From NCBI RefSeq assembly GCF_025840185.1, contig NZ_JAMPJU010000005.1, positions 62,001 to 126,000 on the forward strand: a DNA stretch of 64,000 nt, read 5' to 3'. The translations under genes and the position numbers were made by a program. This document shows, in pieces, positions 28,953-38,656 of this stretch (the stretch's first letter is position 1; every line of letters begins with the position of its first letter). The notes below the pieces were generated by a model. It was not told the origin of the DNA and ran no database searches. It saw only the letters and a program-made list of their open reading frames with translations. Source of the stretch: Brenneria izbisi. GTDB taxonomy: Bacteria > Pseudomonadota > Gammaproteobacteria > Enterobacterales > Enterobacteriaceae.

Positions 28953-29288
28953 ATGGGCTTGGTTTTTAAAGCAGTGATAGGCGCGGTTGTGGTTTTGCTC
29001 ATCGGGTATTTATCAAAGACAAAAAATTATTATATTGCCGGGTTGGTTCCGCTCTTCCCTACATTTGCCTTGATTGCCCACTACATTGTTGCGACTGAGC
29101 GCAATGTCGCGGCATTGCGCACCACGATATTGTTCGGCATGTGGGCTATCATTCCTTATTTTGCCTACCTTGTGTCTCTCTGGTATTTAAGTGGCGTGAC
29201 AAAATTATCCTATTCATTGGTCGGCGCTTTGGCTTGCTGGTGTATCACCGCATTGGCCTTAATCGTTATCTGGGGACGCTGGCATTAA
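28953..29288 (+). CDS. glpM: GlpM family inner-membrane protein
   Basis: The 111-residue protein is very similar to E. coli GlpM, including KTKNYYIAGLVPLFPTFALI and IIPYFAYLVSLWY. Four hydrophobic helices fill nearly the whole length. GlpM is an inner-membrane protein without a firm function; in Pseudomonas it was linked to alginate and glycerol metabolism, and in E. coli to autolysis. The start follows CAGGGGAACGAA. It is upstream of luxR on the same strand with a 180-base gap. Confidence 0.92.
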   Translation: MGLVFKAVIGAVVVLLIGYLSKTKNYYIAGLVPLFPTFALIAHYIVATERNVAALRTTILFGMWAIIPYFAYLVSLWYLSGVTKLSYSLVGALACWCITALALIVIWGRWH

Positions 29289-29468
29289 GCGGGGAGAAGA
29301 TACACACTCCCCTTTTTATGAAAAATCATTCATCTATTTTTCATAATGTGATTTCTGTTTGAAAATGACAGATAACTTCATCAGGAAATCAACGTTAGAC
29401 TTAGGCATAAGCATGAGTATATACTTTATCCCCACAAGGATGTTGAACCTTCGAATAGAGGTCATTAT

Positions 29469-30203
29469 ATGTCTTTATTATTTTCCAACAATGAAATTAT
29501 AAGCAGGGTAACAAAAAAGTTTTTTGAGGAACATTTGATGCCTTATAAAGGTATAAAATTTTCCTATATGATTCTGAATAAGAAAAACCCCTCCGAGATA
29601 ATAATAACCACCAACTATCCAGATGAATGGGTAAATATATATAAAGAAAACAATTATCAGCAAATTGACCCCGTCATTTTTGCCGCCTTTAATAAAATAT
29701 CCCCTTTTTTTTGGGAAGAAAGCCTGATTATTAAAGCAAGAATAAAACTTTCAAAAATATTCAATTTATCAAAAAAATATAATGTCACTCATGGGTACAC
29801 CTTTGTTCTTCACGACAATAGTAATAATCTCGTCACGTTGTCCATAATCATGAATGGACCAGAGGTTGAAAGTATGAAAAATATTATTGAAGAAGAAAAA
29901 GACACATTACAGATGTTGCTTATCACTGCTTATGAAAAAACCATCTCTCTTTGTAAAGAGATGGCTAAGAATAGTGAAGAAAACACATTAAATGATAAAA
30001 TAATGTTTTCTCCACGAGAGAATGAAATTTTATACTGGGCCAGCATGGGTAAGACCTACCAAGAGGTAGCGCTGATCCTGGGCATTAAAACCAGCACAGT
30101 AAAATTTCATATCGGCAATGTTATAAAAAAACTCGGTGTGTTAAACGCCAAGCACGCTATAAGGCTTGGTATAGAACTTCACCTTATCAAGCCAGTGCAT
30201 TAG
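29469..30203 (+). CDS. LuxR-family quorum-sensing regulator (ExpR/EsaR type)
   Basis: The 244-residue protein has an N-terminal acyl-homoserine-lactone binding domain (about residues 15-160, with the ligand-pocket landmarks YPDEWVNIY, QIDPV and FFWEE) and a C-terminal LuxR helix-turn-helix (about 175-240, FSPRENEILYWASMGKTYQEVA). It fits the ExpR/EsaR group of enterobacterial soft-rot and wilt bacteria, in which the apoprotein can bind DNA and the lactone releases it. The gene converges on the luxI gene and the two overlap by 17 bases, the arrangement known for expR/expI and esaR/esaI. AGAGG lies before the start. The gene is much AT-richer than its chromosomal neighbours. Confidence 0.93.
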   Translation: MSLLFSNNEIISRVTKKFFEEHLMPYKGIKFSYMILNKKNPSEIIITTNYPDEWVNIYKENNYQQIDPVIFAAFNKISPFFWEESLIIKARIKLSKIFNLSKKYNVTHGYTFVLHDNSNNLVTLSIIMNGPEVESMKNIIEEEKDTLQMLLITAYEKTISLCKEMAKNSEENTLNDKIMFSPRENEILYWASMGKTYQEVALILGIKTSTVKFHIGNVIKKLGVLNAKHAIRLGIELHLIKPVH

Positions 30204-30837
30204 AAACTGAAAGTCGCAATGGCCATTGCTTCAATTCATCATTCACAACCATACTGCTACGACTAATACGTCGGGTTAAGATCTCCTGATTCTCATCATC
30301 AACGGGTAGAAACAATAAATAGACTCTTTCATTTTTTTCCGACATGCCTTGTTCAACAACAGATATTTTCCAGCCTGAGCGTTTTAATATTGTTAACATC
30401 GGATGGCTGACAATGGTGTATATGCCTTCATAACCATTTTTTCTGGAATAATTAATCATTGATAAAAAAAGCATGGAACTGATTGGATAGTTATTGCCCA
30501 GGATATTTCTCGCTCTTTCTTTATCCACAAAAAACCGACTTGATTCAATGTAATTACCTTCAGGAATATTTATTTTTTCAAAATAAGAGAAAAATGTTCC
30601 GGTAATCATATTAGGGTATTTTGTTTCAATAAACCTCAGACTGCAAATAACAAAATCATCTTTTATACCAAAAAGGTACGTTGTGTTATTATTATCATAC
30701 TGATCAAACTCCATGCCATCCGTACACTGTACAGCCCAGTTAAGGCGATCCTTAAATGTCTCTTTTCTAAGGGTAAATAGTTCTTCGGATTTTTCTTCTG
30801 ACAACAGCGAATAACTCACATCAAATATCTCTAACAT
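30187..30837 (-). CDS. Acyl-homoserine-lactone synthase (ExpI/EsaI type)
   Basis: This enzyme makes N-acyl-homoserine lactones from S-adenosylmethionine and acyl-ACP. The 216-residue protein matches the LuxI family: Arg24, Phe28 and Trp34 in LRKETFKDRLNW, Asp45 in MEFDQYD, Arg68 in SLRF, Glu98 and Arg101 in ESSRFFVD. Thr141 in IYTIVS corresponds to Thr140 of EsaI, which is tied to preference for 3-oxo-acyl chains, so a 3-oxo-C6 or -C8 product is likely. GGAGG precedes the ATG at 30837. It converges with and overlaps luxR by 17 bases, so antisense interference between the transcripts is built in. Confidence 0.95.
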   Translation of the reverse strand: MLEIFDVSYSLLSEEKSEELFTLRKETFKDRLNWAVQCTDGMEFDQYDNNNTTYLFGIKDDFVICSLRFIETKYPNMITGTFFSYFEKINIPEGNYIESSRFFVDKERARNILGNNYPISSMLFLSMINYSRKNGYEGIYTIVSHPMLTILKRSGWKISVVEQGMSEKNERVYLLFLPVDDENQEILTRRISRSSMVVNDELKQWPLRLSVSNALA

Positions 30838-30962
30838 TTTTCCTCCATTAAAAATTTATTGCTAGATATCAAGAATGATCAAACCACTCAACATCATTGT
30901 TGGCGTTTTAAAATGATTATTACCGTTGATTATCGCTTTTATATTTTGTCCCTTTTGCCATC

Positions 30963-30980
30963 GGTTGTACAGATGCAACC
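30963..30980. promoter_or_regulatory. Inverted repeat upstream of the luxI gene
   Basis: GGTTG and CAACC arms flank TACAGATG, about 125 bases upstream of the luxI start. The centre contains TGTACAG, reminiscent of lux-box halves. The rest of the 238-base gap between luxI and the argG terminator shows nothing else clear. It could be an operator or a small hairpin. Confidence 0.3.
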
Positions 30981-31075
30981 CCACAATCCGTGAGAAAAAA
31001 CAACACTATAGGCGAATTGCAGGTACGCCCCAGACTACGTGCTGGCGCATTTCAAACTCGGTCGGGCATCAGCAC

Positions 31076-31109
31076 AAAAAAACCCGGAGGCGACAAGCGG
31101 CTCCGGGTT
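31076..31109 (-). terminator. Rho-independent terminator of argG
   Basis: On the minus strand, AACCCGGAG pairs with CTCCGGGTT and is followed by seven T. It lies 24 bases after the argG stop and isolates argG from the luxI promoter region. Confidence 0.85.
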
Positions 31110-31132
31110 CTCTGCAAGACTTTAATCACCAG

Positions 31133-32503
<1,371 letters not shown>

Positions 32504-32624
32504 CTATGGTTAGAAGCTTAGCAGCCACACCATTATGTTACGCAATACATTGATGAGAGGTGATACCTTTGCCGTTTCGCAAAACGAATTGGCCGGGACT
32601 ATCGTCAGAATCAGCACGCTCATA

Positions 32625-32642
32625 AATGCATATTTATGCAAA
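32625..32642. promoter_or_regulatory. Candidate ArgR operator (ARG box) upstream of argG
   Basis: AATGCATATTTATGCAAA is a near-perfect 18-base palindrome with an AT centre, like the ARG-box pattern (TGAAT-N4-ATTCA) with C in place of A at one position in each arm. A weaker half-like site (TTATGCAAAAAAATTC) lies at about 32700. Both are within 230 bases upstream of argG, where E. coli argG has several boxes. Confidence 0.55.
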
Positions 32643-32806
32643 ATAAGTGAGTGATAATTTAAACATCTTTTTGCCGGTACCGGAAGAGCACCGTGGTATT
32701 TTATGCAAAAAAATTCGTGGTCAATCATCGGCCCAAGTTAACGAGTATAACGCGATTTCTTAGGTGGACTAAGCGGTAAAATTACTTTACGCGACCTCAA
32801 CCTCAA

Positions 32807-32831
32807 TAATAAAACATTGTTTCAATTTTAT
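32807..32831. promoter_or_regulatory. KdgR-like operator upstream of the DJ-1 family gene
   Basis: The sequence AATAAAACATTGTTTCAATT (with further TTATT) contains the core AAAACATTGTTTCA. This is nearly identical to its own complement and to the known KdgR box pattern of pectinolytic enterobacteria (AAAYRNYRTTTC-like). It ends about 60 bases before the start of the DJ-1 gene, an appropriate repressor position. The argG promoter lies further away on the other side. Confidence 0.55.
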
Positions 32832-32891
32832 TATTAATCTTTGCTATCCTCTCCCGGTTAATGGATTCCTTCACCTGATGCTGGAGAGATT

Positions 32892-33467
32892 ATGTCTAAG
32901 AAAGTCGCTATTCTGCTGGCTCCTGGGTTTGAAGAAGCAGAAGCGATTATGGTGATCGATGTACTGCACCGCATGAATGTGGAAGTTACCATGCTGTCTT
33001 GTCATGACAGGCTGGAACTGCGCAGTTATCACAATATTCGTATATTTGCCGATGCCTTGCTGGAAAAAAGCAGGGATGTTCTGTTCGATGCCGTGATCAT
33101 TCCTGGCGGCCCACAGGGAACGGTTAATCTGGCAGCAAACCCAATGGTGGTGGATTTCATCCGTCGCCACGATGAAGCCAACAAGTTGATTTGCCCCATC
33201 TGTTCCGCCGCAGCCCGCGTACTGGGCGGCAATAAGCTGCTAAAAGGCCGTCGCTATGTCTGTTCAGGCGAATTATGGCTGGATGTCACCGACGGCATCT
33301 ACGTAAATGAAAAAGTTGTGGAAGATGGCAACCTGATCAGCGGTAAAGGACTGGGTGTGGCGTTCGATTTCGCTTTCACCATCGCCAGCCGTCTGACGGG
33401 CGATAAGGAAAACGCCAACTTCCAGGTTGAACATATTGATTACGATCACTGGCGCGTGCCAGCCTGA
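32892..33467 (+). CDS. DJ-1/PfpI family protein (YajL/ThiJ-like)
   Basis: DJ-1/PfpI superfamily members include chaperones, glyoxalase or deglycase enzymes and peptidases. The 191 residues hold the family's conserved acid in LAPGFEEAEA (Glu near residue 16) and the nucleophile-elbow Cys in ICPICSAAARVLGG (Cys near 104), with GGPQGTVNLA before it. The start follows GGAGAGATT. It is isolated: divergent from argG and convergent on wecH. The KdgR-like box 60 bases upstream would tie its expression to pectin breakdown products. Biochemical activity cannot be assigned from sequence alone. Confidence 0.85.
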   Translation: MSKKVAILLAPGFEEAEAIMVIDVLHRMNVEVTMLSCHDRLELRSYHNIRIFADALLEKSRDVLFDAVIIPGGPQGTVNLAANPMVVDFIRRHDEANKLICPICSAAARVLGGNKLLKGRRYVCSGELWLDVTDGIYVNEKVVEDGNLISGKGLGVAFDFAFTIASRLTGDKENANFQVEHIDYDHWRVPA

Positions 33468-33516
33468 ACCTATCTCTGGCGCGGCCTATGCCGCGCCATG
33501 TTGTCCTGCCAACGCT

Positions 33517-34509
33517 TCAGGAAACCAGACGCCGCGTATCCAATTTCTGTACCGCTATCGACAACAACAAACTGCCCAATAACGCAACGGTAAAAATATA
33601 GAAAATATCCAACACTGGGCGAGAGGAGAAATCCAGACCGTTGGTGCGCATATAGTGAATAATCAGCGCGTGAAAGCCATAAATAGCTAATGAATGACGC
33701 GATATCAAAGCAAAACCCGGCAGCACCCGATGATTGAAATAATGTTTGAATATCACCAACAGACTGATTGCGGCCAGAAATACCAGCGGTCCGCTATAAA
33801 GATAGAAAGTCTGAGTAAAGCTATCATTTCGCAAAGTGTGGTACAGGGTTCCCAGCGCCACCATCACAACGCAGAAAATAAAGAGCGGTATGGCGGCAAG
33901 CACGGCTTTACGTGGAATCTCCAACATTCCCAAAGCACGTCCGAGCATGGCATACAGCAGGTAATAAAAGGTATCGCCGTAAATATAGAGATTGACCGGC
34001 AATAGCCTGCTCCCGAAAAATTCAACGCGTCCGGTATTCGGATTGGCAATTACCGCCAACAGTACGATAAATACCAACAAATACTTACCTGAAACCGGTT
34101 TGATATTAATCAATGGAGAACACAAATAAATCACGACAATGGCATAAAAGAACCATAAGTGATAAAAAATGGGTTTCTGTAACGCAAAACGCAACGCGTT
34201 CAAACCATTAATCGGCGTCAGCGTCGAGATATAAATCAAGGCAACCGCGCTATAAAACAGGATACACAGACTTATTCTCAGAAAATGTTTTTTCTGGGCG
34301 TTGCGTTCGCCAAAAAACAGATAACCGGAAATCATAAAAAATAGCGGCACGCCAACCCGTGAAGCCGAGTTCAGTATATTTGCCACATCCCAATGCGCTT
34401 CACCCGGCATCCCACCGGCGGTAATCGGATAGGTAGTGCTATGAATGAGAACGACCATCATACAGGCCACAGCCCGCAAATTATCAATCCAGCCGATCTT
34501 GTCGGTCAT
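33517..34509 (-). CDS. wecH: O-acetyltransferase WecH
   Basis: WecH (YiaH) is an inner-membrane acyltransferase of the acyltransferase-3 family that O-acetylates enterobacterial common antigen. The 330-residue protein parallels E. coli YiaH from IGWIDNLRAVACMMVVLIHSTT through RVGVPLFFMISGYLFFGERNAQ to the LISRHSLAIYGFHALIIH segment, with about ten membrane helices. The ATG at 34509 (AGAGG six bases upstream) was chosen over a TTG two codons earlier. It converges on the DJ-1 gene. Confidence 0.93.
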   Translation of the reverse strand: MTDKIGWIDNLRAVACMMVVLIHSTTYPITAGGMPGEAHWDVANILNSASRVGVPLFFMISGYLFFGERNAQKKHFLRISLCILFYSAVALIYISTLTPINGLNALRFALQKPIFYHLWFFYAIVVIYLCSPLINIKPVSGKYLLVFIVLLAVIANPNTGRVEFFGSRLLPVNLYIYGDTFYYLLYAMLGRALGMLEIPRKAVLAAIPLFIFCVVMVALGTLYHTLRNDSFTQTFYLYSGPLVFLAAISLLVIFKHYFNHRVLPGFALISRHSLAIYGFHALIIHYMRTNGLDFSSRPVLDIFYIFTVALLGSLLLSIAVQKLDTRRLVS

Positions 34510-34670
34510 GCACAACCTCTTAAAATATGACGTCTATTCAACAGAGTAGTGCCTGTTCCACGTCGGTACAATCAACAATCAGGCTAATCCGAGACAAGCG
34601 GCGCAACCAACATAAAAAGGCCGTTAACGTGTAACGGCCCGGTGAGAAACACAATATCGTCACGCCGACA

Positions 34671-36206
34671 TCAGAACAAGCCCATTGGTTTGTCGGAATA
34701 GCTGACTAACAGGCACTTGGTCTGTTGGTAATGTTCCAGCATCATTTTGTGGTTTTCACGCCCAATACCCGATTGTTTATAGCCGCCAAACGCTGCATGC
34801 GCCGGATACGCGTGATAGCAGTTGGTCCAGACGCGTCCGGCCTGGATGCCACGTCCCATACGGTACGCCACATTCCCGTTGCGGCTCCATACGCCCGCGC
34901 CCAGGCCATACTCGGTGTCGTTGGCTATCTCCAACGCATCATCCATGGTTTTAAAGGTCGTTACCGCCAGCACCGGTCCGAAAATCTCCTCCTGGAAAAC
35001 GCGCATGCTATTTTTACCAAACAGAATCGTGGGTTCCAGATAATAACCCTGCGCCAGATCTGCCGGCATTTCCTTACGGCGACCACCGGTCAGGACGCGC
35101 GCCCCTTCTTTCTTGCCGATATCGATATAGTTCAGAATGGTATCCAACTGACCGGAAGATACCTGCGCGCCCATCATGGTATTACTGTCCAGAGGATGGC
35201 CGATGCGGATAGATTCAACACGTTTGATCGCTCGTTCCATAAAGCGCTCGTAAATCGACTCCTGCACCAGCGCCCGACTCGGACAGGTACACACCTCGCC
35301 CTGATTGAAGGCAAACAACGTGAACCCCTCCAACGCCTTGTCAAAAAAGCTGTCTTCTTTATCCATCACATCAGCAAAGAAAATGTTCGGCGATTTGCCG
35401 CCCAGTTCCAGCGTTACCGGCGTCACGTTCTGAGCGGCATAGCCCATGATTTGCTGACCCACTTCCGTTGAACCGGTAAACGCCACTTTAGCGATACGCT
35501 TCGAGGTCGCCAGATACTCACCGATCTCGCTGCCTGAACCGTTAACCACGTTAACCACCCCCGGCGGCAAGATATCCTGAATCAGCTCCATCAACAGCAG
35601 TACCGACATTGGCGTCAACTTGGCGGGTTTCAAGACGATACAATTTCCTGCGGCCAGCGCTGGCGCCATTTTCCAGCAAGCCATCAACAGCGGGAAATTC
35701 CAGGGAATAATCTGTCCCACCACGCCGAGCGGTTCGTGGAAATGATAAGCGACAGTATCGCCATCAATCTCACTGATCGCCCCCTCCTGGGCGCGAATAC
35801 AGGCGGCGAAATAGCGAAAATGGTCGATAGCCAGCGGAACGTCCGCGCCGCTGGTTTCACGAATCGGCTTGCCGTTATCCCAGGTTTCCATATTCGCCAG
35901 CAGGTCTAGGTTCTGCTCCATTCGATCCGCAATGCGGTTGAGAATTAACGACCGATCCTGCACGGACATCCCCCCCCATTCCGCTTTAGCTTTGTGGGCG
36001 GCATCCAGCGCGTGATCCACGTCACGGGATGTCGAACTGGCCACTTCACATAAAGGCTGGCCGGTGATGGGCGTCAGGTTGACAAAATACTGACCGCTGT
36101 CGGGCGGCACCCAGGCGCCGCCGATAAAGTTGTCATAGCGCGTTTTCAGATTCAGAGATCCGTACTCGCCGGCGCTCAACCGGCCTGTGGAAGTGTCTTG
36201 TACCAT
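34671..36206 (-). CDS. aldB: Aldehyde dehydrogenase B
   Basis: AldB is an NADP-dependent aldehyde dehydrogenase that removes acetaldehyde and other aldehydes, mostly in stationary phase. The start at 36206 (AAAAGGAGACTGAA upstream) gives 511 residues, one fewer than E. coli; the reading frame is open about 80 codons further up, but that part is not conserved. Catalytic features are [24 protein letters not shown], the Glu in LELGGKSPN and the Cys in [11 protein letters not shown], where two Cys alternate. It is divergent from fdhD over 276 bases. Confidence 0.96.
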   Translation of the reverse strand: MVQDTSTGRLSAGEYGSLNLKTRYDNFIGGAWVPPDSGQYFVNLTPITGQPLCEVASSTSRDVDHALDAAHKAKAEWGGMSVQDRSLILNRIADRMEQNLDLLANMETWDNGKPIRETSGADVPLAIDHFRYFAACIRAQEGAISEIDGDTVAYHFHEPLGVVGQIIPWNFPLLMACWKMAPALAAGNCIVLKPAKLTPMSVLLLMELIQDILPPGVVNVVNGSGSEIGEYLATSKRIAKVAFTGSTEVGQQIMGYAAQNVTPVTLELGGKSPNIFFADVMDKEDSFFDKALEGFTLFAFNQGEVCTCPSRALVQESIYERFMERAIKRVESIRIGHPLDSNTMMGAQVSSGQLDTILNYIDIGKKEGARVLTGGRRKEMPADLAQGYYLEPTILFGKNSMRVFQEEIFGPVLAVTTFKTMDDALEIANDTEYGLGAGVWSRNGNVAYRMGRGIQAGRVWTNCYHAYPAHAAFGGYKQSGIGRENHKMMLEHYQQTKCLLVSYSDKPMGLF

Positions 36207-36482
36207 TTCAGTCTCCTTTTCGCTGTCTCGATGCGCGGTCGGGCCGCAGTGAAAATAGAGCCAATATGAAAACGTCGCTGAATAACAGAGCATGGATAAA
36301 TCGTATACAGGGATCCGCATTTCTGACAGGAAAAAACCGGAGAGAATGACAACTCTTCGAGTTGACGCACAATTTATTATTCGTTTCGCCACGGAAATAC
36401 ATGGCATTGCGGGGACGCTCACCGTTCGCGGAGAAAAACTCGCATCCATCAGGCGGTGGTGAAATAATGCTATCCACGATTT

Positions 36483-37340
36483 ATGGTTATCAACTTACGG
36501 GTATTGCAGGTGAAAAACCCTCATCCACAAGCGGTTACCGCCCCTGCCGGAGCAGCACAACGCAGCGTGCGCCATCAGAACGCCCTGTCGCTGCCGCAAA
36601 ACGATTGGCTGGCGGAGGAGGTGCCGGTTGCGCTGGTCTACAACGGTATTTCACATGTCGTTATGATGGCGTCGCCAAAGGATTTGGCGGCATTCGCGCT
36701 GGGGTTCTCGCTGTCGGAAGGCATCATTGCGTCGCCACAGGATATCTACGGGATAGACGTTCAACCAGTATGCAACGGCGTCGAAGTACAAATAGAGCTA
36801 TCGAGCCGTCGTTTTGCCGGACTGAAAGCACGCCGCCGGGCGATGGATGGACGTACAGGCTGCGGCGTCTGCGGCGTGGAGCAGCTATCTGAGATTGGCA
36901 AACCCGTCACGCCGCTGCCGTTCACTCAGACATTCTCGCTCAGCCGCCTTGACAGCGCGCTGGCGCAACTCAAAAACGTGCAGCAAGTAGGACAACTAAC
37001 CGGCTGTACGCACGCCGCCGCCTGGATAACGCCGGATGGCGCCTTGCAAGGCGGCTGTGAAGATGTAGGTCGCCATGTGGCGTTGGATAAACTGCTCGGC
37101 ATGCGGGCGAAACAACCCTGGCGGCAAGGAGCGGTGCTGGTTTCCAGCCGGGCGAGTTATGAAATGGTGCAGAAATCCGCCATGTGCGGCGTGGAGATCC
37201 TGTTTGCGGTATCCGCCGCCACGTCGCTGGCCGTAGAGGTTGCCGAACGCTGTAATCTGACGTTGGTGGGCTTCTGTCGTCCGGGCCGCGCAACCATTTA
37301 CTCTCACCCGCAGCGATTGTTTGAAGGAGAAGATGTTTGA
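36483..37340 (+). CDS. fdhD: Formate dehydrogenase accessory sulfurtransferase FdhD
   Basis: FdhD passes sulfur from IscS to the molybdenum cofactor of formate dehydrogenases and is essential for their activity. The 285-residue protein contains the CxxC sulfur-relay pair in [12 protein letters not shown] near residues 123-126, [21 protein letters not shown] near 40, and [20 protein letters not shown] near 222. The ATG at 36483 lacks a clear ribosome site; an in-frame GTG at 36510 is an alternative. No formate dehydrogenase gene is seen nearby. Confidence 0.94.
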   Translation: MVINLRVLQVKNPHPQAVTAPAGAAQRSVRHQNALSLPQNDWLAEEVPVALVYNGISHVVMMASPKDLAAFALGFSLSEGIIASPQDIYGIDVQPVCNGVEVQIELSSRRFAGLKARRRAMDGRTGCGVCGVEQLSEIGKPVTPLPFTQTFSLSRLDSALAQLKNVQQVGQLTGCTHAAAWITPDGALQGGCEDVGRHVALDKLLGMRAKQPWRQGAVLVSSRASYEMVQKSAMCGVEILFAVSAATSLAVEVAERCNLTLVGFCRPGRATIYSHPQRLFEGEDV

Positions 37341-37480
37341 AACAGCGGTGGTATGAAATAGGTTACGAGCATCCAGAAGAAGCGCTTTGGCATCTTAGAC
37401 CAATTTGTTTTTAACCGAAGAGATAATGACATAAGCGCTTGTTATACCGGACTAAAAGCGAGTCGTTTCTGATGCCGACA

Positions 37481-37499
37481 TGAGAATAATCATTTTCAA
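37481..37499. promoter_or_regulatory. Fur-like box upstream of sodA
   Basis: GAGAATAATCATTTTCAAT resembles the 19-base Fur consensus GATAATGATAATCATTATC, read as three NATWAT hexamers, with matches clustered in the centre. TATAAT at 37514-37519 follows closely. In E. coli sodA is Fur-repressed, so this placement fits. It is nearly 180 bases before the sodA start, implying a long leader. Confidence 0.55.
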
Positions 37500-37566
37500 T
37501 ATCATTTAATTAACTATAATGAACCTAATGCTTACGCGGAGCTAACAAAAGAGAGCGCCGTAAAAT

Positions 37567-37654
37567 GTACCAGAATATGGCGTACTACGGTGTCCTTGCG
37601 GTACGGCCACGCTTTTTCGGTACGACCACTTTTTAGTACTACAATCATTAGTAC
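37567..37654 (+). repeat. Periodic GTAC array in the sodA leader
   Basis: Six GTAC words start at 37567, 37582, 37601, 37620, 37636 and 37651, with spacings of 15-19 bases. Larger direct repeats include them: CGGTACGGCCACGCTTTTT next to CGGTACGACCACTTTTTA, and AGTACTACAA twice (37635 and 37650). The array occupies the leader between the probable promoter and the sodA ribosome site. No ordinary feature explains it. Confidence 0.6.
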
Positions 37655-37676
37655 TACAACCATGGAGATGCTAAAC

Positions 37677-38303
37677 ATGAGTTATTCACTGCCATCCCTG
37701 CCTTATGCTTATGACGCGCTGGAACCTCACTTCGACAAGCAAACGATGGAAATCCATCACACCAAACATCACCAGACTTACGTCAATAACGCAAATGCAG
37801 CGTTGGAGTCCCTGCCTGAACTTGCCAGTCTGTCTGCTGAAGAACTGATCGCTCAACTGGATAAAGTGCCGACAGAGAAAAAAACCGTTCTGCGCAACAA
37901 CGCTGGCGGTCACGCCAACCACAGCCTGTTCTGGAAAGGTCTGAAGCTGGGTACGACGCTGACAGGCGACCTGAAAGCCGCAATCGAGCGCGATTTTGGC
38001 AGCGTTGACGCTTTCAAAGAAAAATTTGAACAGGCTGCCGCCACCCGTTTCGGCTCAGGCTGGGCCTGGCTGGTGTTGAAAGATGACGGCAAACTGGCCG
38101 TGGTTTCCACCGCAAATCAGGACAGCCCGTTGATGGGTGAAGCGATTTCTGGCGCCTCCGGCTACCCGATCATTGGTCTGGATGTATGGGAACACGCCTA
38201 CTATCTGAAATATCAGAACCGCCGCCCGGATTACATCAAAGCCTTCTGGAACGTGGTGAATTGGGACGAAGCGACCAGCCGCTTTGCACAAGCGAAAAAA
38301 TAA
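37677..38303 (+). CDS. sodA: Manganese superoxide dismutase
   Basis: SodA dismutates superoxide to peroxide and oxygen in the cytosol. Metal ligands and signature are present: His27 region in [17 protein letters not shown], His82 in [13 protein letters not shown], and Asp/His in [21 protein letters not shown]. The ATG at 37677 ([13 protein letters not shown]) gives 208 residues, near the E. coli 206. The frame is open upstream to 37590 through the GTAC repeats but is not conserved there. GGAG lies nine bases before the start. A strong terminator follows at 38397. Confidence 0.97.
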   Translation: MSYSLPSLPYAYDALEPHFDKQTMEIHHTKHHQTYVNNANAALESLPELASLSAEELIAQLDKVPTEKKTVLRNNAGGHANHSLFWKGLKLGTTLTGDLKAAIERDFGSVDAFKEKFEQAAATRFGSGWAWLVLKDDGKLAVVSTANQDSPLMGEAISGASGYPIIGLDVWEHAYYLKYQNRRPDYIKAFWNVVNWDEATSRFAQAKK

Positions 38304-38396
38304 TCTTTTCGCTACTAGCGCGGAGATCTTTCCATCGTTTCCGGGGTGCTGAAGATAGCGAGCGGCAAGGGAAGGGAATATATCCGTGATGAAATA

Positions 38397-38429
38397 AACC
38401 GGGATAACTTACTGTTATTCCGGTTTTTT
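38397..38429 (+). terminator. Rho-independent terminator after sodA
   Basis: AACCGGGATAAC pairs with GTTATTCCGGTT (one G-U pair), with a five-base loop and a T-run to 38429. It lies about 95 bases after the sodA stop. Confidence 0.85.
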
Positions 38430-38493
38430 ATTAAGAAATGTCACCCATTCCCTCTTACCTTTCTTCTTTAACTATTTAATTATCACGTGAATA

Positions 38494-38520
38494 TAAAGTT
38501 TATATATGAATTGCCGATAA
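38494..38520 (+). promoter_or_regulatory. Sigma-28 (FliA) flagellar-class promoter of the chemoreceptor gene
   Basis: TAAAGTTT, an 11-base spacer and GCCGATAA match the sigma-28 consensus at every position including spacing. The site lies about 135 bases before the start of the methyl-accepting chemotaxis protein gene, as in class-3 flagellar and chemotaxis genes. Confidence 0.92.
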
Positions 38521-38656
38521 CTCACTTGGAGTTTTATCGTGTGATTTTTGTGAGGATATCTTTTTATAAATGGTCATCTCATGGTGCCAATACCACTCGC
38601 AAATTGCAGATATTATTGATGAATAGTTCAAATCTTAAGAGCGTGGTAGAAACGGA

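Noticed and set aside
29354-29372. TCTGT/ACAGA palindrome after glpM as a lux box
   Set aside because: The arms are only five bases, the centre does not resemble known boxes, and a weak terminator is equally likely.
36207-36449. N-terminal extension of aldB
   Set aside because: It is not conserved, whereas the ATG at 36206 has a strong ribosome site and gives the family length.
37590-37676. N-terminal extension of sodA
   Set aside because: The open frame runs through the GTAC repeats; the conserved protein begins at 37677 with a proper ribosome site.
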